Positions 14,944 through 21,648 of a stretch of DNA of 24,557 nucleotides are shown here, piece after piece (the first letter of the stretch is position 1; every line of letters starts with the position of its first letter). The stretch is from NCBI GenBank assembly GCA_002710495.1, contig PAKE01000018.1:28631-53187 (forward strand), given 5' to 3'. Position numbers and translations under genes: made by a program. The notes under the pieces are model-generated. The model worked only from the letters and a program-made list of their open reading frames with translations, was not told the DNA's origin and ran no database searches. Source of the DNA: Flavobacteriales bacterium. Its GTDB lineage: Bacteria; Bacteroidota; Bacteroidia; Flavobacteriales; BACL11.

Positions 14944-16082
14944 TGAGTAATAAAAGAGTGTTTTTAGATAATGCATCTACAACTCCAATAGCACCTGAAA
15001 TTATTGATATGATGAGTGAAATGATGAAATCTCATTTTGCTAATCCTTCTTCTGTTCATTCTTATGGTAGAGAATCCAAGATTGTTGTAGAAGGAGCTAG
15101 AAAAAAGATAGCTGAATTATTAAATACTTCACCTGGTAGTATTTTTTTTACTTCTGGAGGTACGGAGGCGGACAATATGGCTATAAAATGCGCTATTCAC
15201 GATCATAAAATAACTCATGCTATTACATCAAGACTTTCTCATCATGCAGTATTATTTCCTTTAGAAGATTTAGAGAAAGAAGGGTTAATAAAACTTTCGT
15301 ATGTTGATATTGATAAGAGTGGAGTGATTTCTATGTCTCATTTAAAGGAACTTTTATCAAGTAATCCAAGAACTTTTGTATCAATAATGCACGCAAATAA
15401 CGAAATTGGAACAATACAAGATATAAAAGTAATAGGAGATATTTGCAAAGAACATAATGCTATCTTCCATTCGGACACAGTACAAACAATGGCTCATTTT
15501 CCATTTGATATGCAGAAATTAAATGTTGACTTTATGGCTGCTTCTGCACATAAATTCCACGGACCTAAAGGAGTAGGATTTGTTTATATATCAGAAAACA
15601 TACGGATAAAACCCTTGTTAAGAGGTGGAGGACAAGAACGAAATATGAGAGCTGGTACTGAGAATGTTTATGGAATAGCAGCTCTTGCTATGGCAATGGA
15701 AATGGCATATAAGAACTTAGAAGAAGAAACTGACTATATTAAAGGTCTGAAAATATATATGATAGAAAAACTTCAAGCTGAATTAGAAGATGTTCAGTTT
15801 TATGGAAAATGTACAGATATGGATAACAGTTTGTATACCGTTTTATCTTGTCATTTTCCAGAAACAGATATTGCAGAAATGCTACTTTTTAATTTAGATA
15901 TTTTGGGAGTTGCTTGTAGTGGAGGAAGTGCTTGTGCTTCAGGTGGAAGTAAGGGTTCTCATGTACTTACAGAGATTGTACCTGAAAGTAAACGGCCAGG
16001 AATTCGTTTTTCTTTTAGTAAATATAATACAAAAGAAGATATTGATTTTACAATAGATAAATTGAAAGAATTATTCTCTTAG
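14943..16082 (+). CDS. Cysteine desulfurase (NifS/IscS type)
   Basis: This 379-residue PLP enzyme releases sulfur from cysteine as an enzyme persulfide for Fe-S clusters or tRNA thiolation. The start LDNASTTP is class V aminotransferase-like. Visible active-site parts are the SGGTEADN loop at 71-78, His101 (SHHAV) stacking on PLP, Asp178 and Gln181 (HSDTVQ), the PLP Schiff-base Lys204 in SAHKFHGPKG, and the persulfide Cys331 in GSACASGG. The long flexible loop with SACASG places it in the group I NifS/IscS branch rather than SufS. No iscU, iscA or suf gene is adjacent. It starts one base inside the glmM stop and overlaps the convergent nhaC end by 12 nt. Confidence 0.93.
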   Translation: MSNKRVFLDNASTTPIAPEIIDMMSEMMKSHFANPSSVHSYGRESKIVVEGARKKIAELLNTSPGSIFFTSGGTEADNMAIKCAIHDHKITHAITSRLSHHAVLFPLEDLEKEGLIKLSYVDIDKSGVISMSHLKELLSSNPRTFVSIMHANNEIGTIQDIKVIGDICKEHNAIFHSDTVQTMAHFPFDMQKLNVDFMAASAHKFHGPKGVGFVYISENIRIKPLLRGGGQERNMRAGTENVYGIAALAMAMEMAYKNLEEETDYIKGLKIYMIEKLQAELEDVQFYGKCTDMDNSLYTVLSCHFPETDIAEMLLFNLDILGVACSGGSACASGGSKGSHVLTEIVPESKRPGIRFSFSKYNTKEDIDFTIDKLKELFS

Positions 16083-17495
16083 TTTTTTAATCTTAACTCC
16101 TAAGTAAGCGTATATAATTGTCATAATTGGGGAAATTAAATTAAAAAAACAATATGGTAGGTAGCTTAAGGTAGCAACACCCAAAACAGCTGATTGTGTA
16201 GCTCCACAAGTGTTCCATGGAATCAAAACGGAAGTTACAGTTCCACTATCTTCAAGTGTTCTACTTAAATTTTCAGGAGATAATCCTTTCTCTTTATAGC
16301 TATCTACAAACATTCTACCTGGAACAACAATACTTATATATTGATCAGAAGCTGTAATATTGAAAAAGATGCATGTTCCGGTAGTTGTAGCTACTAAGCT
16401 CCCTGTTGATTTAGCATAATTTATTATTGGTTCAGCAATTCTTCTAAGAAGTCCTGTAGATTCTAGTATTCCTCCAAAAATCATAGCACAAATAATAAGC
16501 CAAATTGTATTTAACATTCCATACATTCCTCCTGAAGTTAGTAAATCATTTATTTGATTGTTATTAGTAGTTATGGAAATATCTGTACTCATAGCGTTTA
16601 TTACCGCTTTATAAGATGAAGATATAGTTACTGAGGCTTCTCCAGATATTTCTGTAATAATATTTGGCTGAAAAATAATAGCAAAAACACCTCCTAAAAC
16701 ACTTCCTGCGAGTAAAGCTGGAATTGCTGGGGTTTTCTTTACAATAAGTATTATTACCAAAACAGGTACTACAAACAACCATGGAGTAATGTTGAAAGAT
16801 GTATTTAAGGTTTGTAATAGTTTGTCTATGTTTTCTGTTCCAATAATATTAGATCTAAATCCAATTATTATAAAAAGAATTAGTGTTATGGAAAAAGATG
16901 GAATAGTAGTGTACATCATATATCTTATGTGTGTAAATAGATCAGTACCTGCCATTGCTGGAGCAAGGTTTGTTGTGTCTGATAGTGGTGACATTTTGTC
17001 TCCAAAATAAGCTCCAGAAATAATTGCTCCACCAATAAGACCTACTGGTAAACCAAGTGCTTGTCCAATGCCTAAAAGAGCAATACCAATAGTGGCAATT
17101 GTACTCCAAGAACTTCCAGTAGATAAACTTACAATAGCTGTTATAATTGCGGTTGCAAATAGGAATATTTCAGGATTTAAAATTTGTAATCCATAGTAAA
17201 TCATTGCTGGCACTATACCTGATATTAACCATGTTCCAGCAAGTGATCCAATTAATAATAAGATAATAATTGACGGAGTAACCGATTTTATGCTTTTGCT
17301 AATTCCTTCAAGTATATCTTTCCAGTTGTTTCCATAAAAAATACCAATAATAGCAGCTAACGTTCCTGAAAATAGTAAAGCTAATTGATTAGATCCTCCC
17401 AAGGAATCATCACCATACAAATAAACATTTGTTGAAAGTAAACCGATTAGTAATAGAATAGGAAGTAGAGATAATAGATATGGTGTCTTTTTCAC
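16071..17495 (-). CDS. Na+/H+ antiporter, NhaC family
   Basis: This 474-residue inner-membrane protein with about 11-12 hydrophobic segments exchanges Na+ (or Li+) for H+. The NhaC signature is clear: LSTGSSWSTIATIG at 124-137, followed by GAYFGDKMSPLSDTTNLAPA at 161-180 with the ion-pathway Asp166 and Asp173. A second half repeats similar elements near 'LVATTTGTCIFFNITASDQ'. Length is normal. The start is GTG 17495, giving VKKTPYLLS after the kinase stop with a 3-nt gap, so it is read through from the polysaccharide-export genes. Its 3' end runs 12 nt into the convergent desulfurase gene. Malate/lactate antiporter (MleN-type) members share this fold, so the substrate could differ. Confidence 0.9.
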   Translation of the reverse strand: MKKTPYLLSLLPILLLIGLLSTNVYLYGDDSLGGSNQLALLFSGTLAAIIGIFYGNNWKDILEGISKSIKSVTPSIIILLLIGSLAGTWLISGIVPAMIYYGLQILNPEIFLFATAIITAIVSLSTGSSWSTIATIGIALLGIGQALGLPVGLIGGAIISGAYFGDKMSPLSDTTNLAPAMAGTDLFTHIRYMMYTTIPSFSITLILFIIIGFRSNIIGTENIDKLLQTLNTSFNITPWLFVVPVLVIILIVKKTPAIPALLAGSVLGGVFAIIFQPNIITEISGEASVTISSSYKAVINAMSTDISITTNNNQINDLLTSGGMYGMLNTIWLIICAMIFGGILESTGLLRRIAEPIINYAKSTGSLVATTTGTCIFFNITASDQYISIVVPGRMFVDSYKEKGLSPENLSRTLEDSGTVTSVLIPWNTCGATQSAVLGVATLSYLPYCFFNLISPIMTIIYAYLGVKIKKLRE

Positions 17496-17498
17496 TTA

Positions 17499-19892
17499 TT
17501 ATTCGTAATATCCATATCCGTTACCATATCCATATCCATATCCGTAACCATATGAAGAAGATGAAACAATATAATCATTAATAATAATATTTATATTTTT
17601 TACTTGTTCTGTATCATGCAAATCATTAATTATATTTAACATGTTTTCCTTCGTATAGTTATGACGAACAATATATAGGTTTATGTCCGACATCTTCATT
17701 GTAATAACACTGTCTGTAACTAATCCACAAGGAGGAGTGTCTAGTATAATATAATCATATGTTTTCTTTAATTCCACAATTAATTTCTTCATTCTATCGC
17801 TATTTAATAATTCTGACGGGTTTGGAGGTATAGGACCTGAAGGTATTACTCTTAAATTTTCAGCATCTGTATTATGCACAATCTCAGACAATGTACTTTT
17901 ATTTATTAGATATGAACTTAGGCCTAAAGAATTATCTAAATTAAAGACTTCATGAGTTTTTGGTTTCCTTAAGTCTGCTCCAATTAATATTGTTTTGTAC
18001 CCAGCGGTAGCCATGATTAGAGCTAGATTACTTGTGCAAAATGTTTTACCCTCTGAACCAACAGAAGAAGTGATTGTAACAACTTTGTTTTCAATTTCAG
18101 AAGATAAGTATTGAATATTAGTTCTTAAAGATCTGAAGGACTCAGAAATCACTGATTTTGGATTATCTAATACTACTAAATTATTAGCTTTGTCTGAGTT
18201 TCCAATTACTCCAATAATTGGAATGTTAGTAATTTTAGTTAAGTCAGATTTACTTAATATTGTTTCATTTAAGAAGTCTCTTAATGAGATAATAATTACA
18301 GGTATACCAACTCCTAAAATAAGAGCAAAGAGTAAATTGACTTTTCTGTTAGGGAAAAGAGGGATTTCAGGCCCCATAGCTGAATCAATAATTTTATGAT
18401 CTGATGTTGTTCCTTCTATTAGAATATTAGTATTTAATTTTTTATCAGTTAAATAATTTACAAAGGTTTTATAATGATCTATATTTCTTGTGATCTTCCA
18501 TAATTCCTGTTCAGCTTCTGGAAGTTTCTCTATTTGATTGTTAGTTGTCAAAATCCTTGATTTAAGATCTTTTTCAATAGTTTTTGTGCTTGATATTAAA
18601 TTTGTAACATTTTCAATAATACTTTGTTTTGTGAAGGAAATATCAGATAGTATAGCTTGGTATTTTGGATGACCTTCTTCAATAGAAAGTTCCAGTCCTT
18701 TCTTTTTAGAATTTAATTCCATTAATTTAATTATTAAGGCATTTAATTCTGGATTTAATATTCCAATTGAAGTTGGAGATAATGTATGTGTTTTTTCATT
18801 TGTTTCTTTTTCGATATAGTCAGATTTAACATAATTTAATAAAGAGTTATAATATCTTAATTGATCTCTTATTTTCTGATACTTTTCTTCAACATCTAGT
18901 TTCTGTTTAAAAGTCCCAAAGTCTTTAGTAACTATGTCTAGTTCAAGGTTATTCTGCTTAAATACTTTTAATTGGTTCTCAAACATAACAAGAGTGTCTT
19001 CAGCTTCACTTAATTCTCCTTCTATATACAATAGAGTATGTGTAGCAAATTCATTCTTATCTGCTAATTCATCCTCTAAATATAATTTAGATAACGTATT
19101 TAAGTAATCAACATTTTTATTTCTTGTATATCCATCCATTCTTAGTTCCAATACAGTACTTTCTTTACTAAGAGGAGAGACTTTTATCTTTTCAACATAG
19201 TTTGCAGCTAATTTATCGAGGGAATGAAGTATAAAAGAGTATTCATTAATATTATTTATATCTAAATAATTAAACACACTTGTATCTTTTACAATTTTCA
19301 ACCTTATAAAATCATTATCAATCAATTCATTAAATTTGTGACTTTTTCGATAATTATCAGATATTTTTTTGTTAGTTTTTTTGTTGGTTTTTATATTGTA
19401 TGTATTCTTATTTTCACACTTGTATTCAAGTTCAAACTCTTCTTTGTTTTTTAAATTAATAAAAAATTCTACTCCAGATAGTTGATTGTAGTTTTCATCA
19501 AAATAAACATAAAAGGGACTTTTCTTATAAAGATTGACTTTTTTTATTTTTCCATATTGAAAATAGGAGACCTGAATATCCATTTCTTGAATGGTTTTTT
19601 TTGATAATGTGTGTGATTTCAGAATAGCTTTTTGGTTTTCTAAATTAGCATTATTACCAAACATATCCTCAAGTTCAAAAACTTCATCAGCCTGATTTTT
19701 TTCATCCTCTATTAGAATATACGTATAAACTTTATAGACGTTTCTATTATATCTATTATATAAAAAAGCAAGAAATAAGCAAATCAAAACAGAAATCAAA
19801 AAGTAGTACCAATATCCTGTAAATTTTTTTATTAACGACTTAATATCAATCTTTTTTTCAGAAGAATCGGAGATGTTTTCTAATTCAGACAT
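17499..19892 (-). CDS. Polysaccharide co-polymerase / bacterial tyrosine kinase (Wzc-type)
   Basis: This is a 797-residue inner-membrane BY-kinase that regulates exopolysaccharide polymerisation and export with a Wza channel. TM1 is at about 28-46 after a short cytoplasmic head. A long periplasmic Wzz/GNVR domain with coiled coil (about 280-460) follows, then TM2 at about 519-537. The cytoplasmic kinase has the ExxRxxRTNI oligomerisation motif near 584-592, Walker A VGSEGKT at 611-617, Walker A' LIGADLRKP at 636-644 and Walker B YIILDTPP near 714-721. The C-terminal tail is a Tyr cluster (Tyr781, 783, 785, 787, 789, 793, 795, 796) for autophosphorylation, encoded by GGATAT hexamer repeats. 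It starts 3 nt after the wza-like stop. Confidence 0.93.
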   Translation of the reverse strand: MSELENISDSSEKKIDIKSLIKKFTGYWYYFLISVLICLFLAFLYNRYNRNVYKVYTYILIEDEKNQADEVFELEDMFGNNANLENQKAILKSHTLSKKTIQEMDIQVSYFQYGKIKKVNLYKKSPFYVYFDENYNQLSGVEFFINLKNKEEFELEYKCENKNTYNIKTNKKTNKKISDNYRKSHKFNELIDNDFIRLKIVKDTSVFNYLDINNINEYSFILHSLDKLAANYVEKIKVSPLSKESTVLELRMDGYTRNKNVDYLNTLSKLYLEDELADKNEFATHTLLYIEGELSEAEDTLVMFENQLKVFKQNNLELDIVTKDFGTFKQKLDVEEKYQKIRDQLRYYNSLLNYVKSDYIEKETNEKTHTLSPTSIGILNPELNALIIKLMELNSKKKGLELSIEEGHPKYQAILSDISFTKQSIIENVTNLISSTKTIEKDLKSRILTTNNQIEKLPEAEQELWKITRNIDHYKTFVNYLTDKKLNTNILIEGTTSDHKIIDSAMGPEIPLFPNRKVNLLFALILGVGIPVIIISLRDFLNETILSKSDLTKITNIPIIGVIGNSDKANNLVVLDNPKSVISESFRSLRTNIQYLSSEIENKVVTITSSVGSEGKTFCTSNLALIMATAGYKTILIGADLRKPKTHEVFNLDNSLGLSSYLINKSTLSEIVHNTDAENLRVIPSGPIPPNPSELLNSDRMKKLIVELKKTYDYIILDTPPCGLVTDSVITMKMSDINLYIVRHNYTKENMLNIINDLHDTEQVKNINIIINDYIVSSSSYGYGYGYGYGNGYGYYE
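17505..17552 (-). repeat. GGATAT hexanucleotide repeat encoding the Tyr-Gly tail
   Basis: On the coding strand the last codons of the kinase gene read as TAT-GGN units, with GGATAT three times in a row, then GGTAAC, then GGATAT twice. The unit is six bases, so copy-number slippage adds or removes Tyr-Gly pairs without shifting the frame. Confidence 0.7.
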
Positions 19893-19895
19893 TTT

Positions 19896-20672
19896 TTATT
19901 CAGTAAATTTTAAATAGACATTTACAACTACTGCAACTGTAGTTATAGCTGAAAGTAACATTTGAGATTGGGATTTTCTAAAACCTCTGTATTTTAAAGG
20001 TTCTACATAAACTAAATCATTATTTCTAAGGAAGTAAAATTCAGAATTAATTATATCTTTTTTAGTTAAATCTAGTTGATGCACTGATTTCTTTTTGTTT
20101 AAGTTTCTAATAAGTTTTACTTTTGTGAGATCTCCATAATCTGTAATACCTCCAGAAAGAGCTATTGCCTCAAAAATTGATATATTATCTTTGTAAATAG
20201 GGAAGGTATTTGGTCTATAAATTTCACCAAGTACGGTAATATTAAAGTTCCCTAATTTACAAATTACTGTAGCTTCTTTAAAATACACATCAACTTTCTC
20301 TTCTATTGATTTTTTTGCTTGATCTATAGTTTGGTTCAGAACATAGACTTCTCCAATATATGGTATTTCAATAATTCCTTCCTGATTTACAGTAAAACCA
20401 TTTAGATAGATATTTGCAGAGGTTGTACCTGAATTTGCTGAATTTACATTATTTTCAACATTAAAAAAATTAGTTGTTTCTTCATCAAGACTTAATACTT
20501 TTACAACAAGAATATCTCCTACTTCTAAAGAATGTTTAGGAGGAGTTGTGCCTAAATCCCATTCACTTTCTACACCATCATTAAGGTAAGTTATTTTTTT
20601 CATTGGGGTACAAGAAAAAGTAATACTAAGAATAAAAATGAATATAAAATTATATAAATTATATTTTTTCAT
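19896..20672 (-). CDS. Polysaccharide export outer-membrane lipoprotein (Wza-like)
   Basis: This is a 258-residue protein with a lipoprotein signal (lipobox TFSC, Cys21). A Poly_export domain with 'HSLEVGDILVVKVLSLDEET' and 'VNQEGIIEIPYIGEVYV' is followed by a SLBB-type segment ('FNITVLGEIYRPNTFPI...ALSGGITDYGDL'), and a C-terminal hydrophobic helix near 237-255. It should form the outer-membrane exit for an extracellular polysaccharide with the downstream BY-kinase. I chose ATG 20672. The frame stays open to a TTG at 20693 (265 aa), but that TTG lies inside an exact -7 promoter box, so it is almost certainly untranscribed. The kinase start follows 3 nt after the stop. Confidence 0.9.
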   Translation of the reverse strand: MKKYNLYNFIFIFILSITFSCTPMKKITYLNDGVESEWDLGTTPPKHSLEVGDILVVKVLSLDEETTNFFNVENNVNSANSGTTSANIYLNGFTVNQEGIIEIPYIGEVYVLNQTIDQAKKSIEEKVDVYFKEATVICKLGNFNITVLGEIYRPNTFPIYKDNISIFEAIALSGGITDYGDLTKVKLIRNLNKKKSVHQLDLTKKDIINSEFYFLRNNDLVYVEPLKYRGFRKSQSQMLLSAITTVAVVVNVYLKFTE

Positions 20673-20690
20673 GAGTTTTTTAATAATTAG

Positions 20691-20698
20691 CAAATATA
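20691..20698 (-). promoter_or_regulatory. Promoter -7 box TATATTTG for wza–wzc–nhaC
   Basis: Minus-strand exact match to TAnnTTTG, 18 nt upstream of ATG 20672, in the only large gap ahead of this three-gene unit. No standard -33 TTTG is seen. Confidence 0.55.
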
Positions 20699-20725
20699 CA
20701 AAAGGAAAAGGAAATTATATAAATA

Positions 20726-20739
20726 TTAGAAAAGTCTAA
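20726..20739. promoter_or_regulatory. Dyad TTAGA-N4-TCTAA upstream of the wza promoter
   Basis: A perfect 5-bp inverted repeat with a 4-nt spacer lies about 28 nt upstream of the wza-like -7 box, where an activator or repressor might bind. It is short and AT-rich, so chance is possible. Confidence 0.25.
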
Positions 20740-20752
20740 TCTTTTTAAATAA

Positions 20753-20772
20753 TACTTGCATTAAAGCAAGTA
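20753..20772 (-). terminator. Hairpin downstream of the DUF2520 gene
   Basis: The arms TACTTGC and GCAAGTA are perfect 7-bp reverse complements with a 6-nt loop. On the minus strand the stem is followed by TTATTT, giving a modest U-rich tail. It lies between the DUF2520 stop (20817) and the wza-like promoter, in the right place to end transcription of the former. Confidence 0.55.
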
Positions 20773-20816
20773 GTAATAAATTATTCATCCTTATTAATTT
20801 TAAGAAATAAATAAAT

Positions 20817-21578
20817 TTACTCATTAACATTATTATTAATATGATTAGAAATCGTAGAGTAGATTGCTTTTAAATCATCATGTTTCTTAAGTAATTCTAT
20901 ATGTTTTTCAATAATTAAATAATCTTTTCTTATAGCTGGCCCAGTTTGAACATCTTTTGGATGATTATTTTTAATTTTTTCAAAAGTATTTTTAATGAGT
21001 GGTTTTAATAAATCAAAACTCATTTTATTTGAGTTTAATATTTCTTCTGAAATTGTCATCATATGATTTGTGAAATTTGATGAAAAAACAGCTGCAATAT
21101 GTAATTGTTCTCTTTGTTTGGAATTTAAAAGATGTACAGACTTAGATATTGACTTTGCAAGAATTATTAGTTTTTCTTCTAATTCAGAATTATTTGCTTC
21201 AATGCAAATAGGTGTCTCATTAAAATTTACCACAATATTTTTATTGAAACTCTGAATAGGGTAGAACACTCCAAAATTTTCTCTATTTTTAAAAACATCT
21301 GACCCAACACTTCCAGAAGTATGTACTATTGGAAAGTTAGACTCTTTAATTTTGTTTAATACTTCTACGATAACATCATCTTTTACAGACATGATGATTA
21401 GGTCTGTATTTTCTAAATCATTTAAACTTGAAATAATATTACAATTCAATTTTGAAGATAATAATCTTGCATTTCTTTCAGACCTACTCCATACTTCAAC
21501 TATTTCATGACCATTTTTTTGTAAAATATCTGATAAATGCCAAGATACATTTCCACTTCCAATAAGAGTAACTTTCAT
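20817..21578 (-). CDS. Rossmann-fold DUF2520 protein
   Basis: This is a 253-residue cytoplasmic protein. The N-terminal NAD(P)-binding Rossmann domain starts MKVTLIGSGNVSWHLS (glycine loop G-x-G-N-V at 7-11), with a following 'VEVWSRSERNA' strand-helix. Its C-terminal helical DUF2520 domain (about 125-250) includes 'KQREQLHIAAVFSSNFTNHM', a conserved His/Asn-rich helix. The architecture is like 6-phosphogluconate dehydrogenase or F420-dependent reductases, so a dehydrogenase is likely, but the substrate is unknown. In Flavobacteria such genes often lie beside ccsA, as here, where the two are divergent across a 70-nt region with abutting -7 boxes. A hairpin follows its stop. Confidence 0.85.
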   Translation of the reverse strand: MKVTLIGSGNVSWHLSDILQKNGHEIVEVWSRSERNARLLSSKLNCNIISSLNDLENTDLIIMSVKDDVIVEVLNKIKESNFPIVHTSGSVGSDVFKNRENFGVFYPIQSFNKNIVVNFNETPICIEANNSELEEKLIILAKSISKSVHLLNSKQREQLHIAAVFSSNFTNHMMTISEEILNSNKMSFDLLKPLIKNTFEKIKNNHPKDVQTGPAIRKDYLIIEKHIELLKKHDDLKAIYSTISNHINNNVNE

Positions 21579-21616
21579 GATATATAATATTAATGTTTTT
21601 ATGAATTAATCAAAAA

Positions 21617-21624
21617 CAAAGTTA
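21617..21624 (-). promoter_or_regulatory. Promoter -7 box TAACTTTG for the DUF2520 gene
   Basis: Minus-strand exact TAnnTTTG match, 38 nt upstream of the ATG at 21578. It directly abuts the opposing -7 box at 21625-21632. Confidence 0.5.
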
Positions 21625-21632
21625 TAATTTTG
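21625..21632 (+). promoter_or_regulatory. Promoter -7 box TAATTTTG for the ResB–CcsA gene
   Basis: Plus-strand exact TAnnTTTG match, 16 nt upstream of ATG 21649. With the neighbouring minus-strand box it makes a 16-bp palindrome with one mismatch. Confidence 0.5.
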
Positions 21633-21648
21633 CATAAACAAAATAACT

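Noticed and set aside
17505..17552. Short tandem repeat considered as a CRISPR or intergenic satellite
   Set aside because: The unit is only 6 bases, without spacers, and is in frame as the Tyr-Gly tail of the BY-kinase.
20694..20816. Gap considered as a small RNA locus
   Set aside because: The two hairpins are explained as a terminator and a possible operator, and there is no promoter oriented to make a separate RNA.
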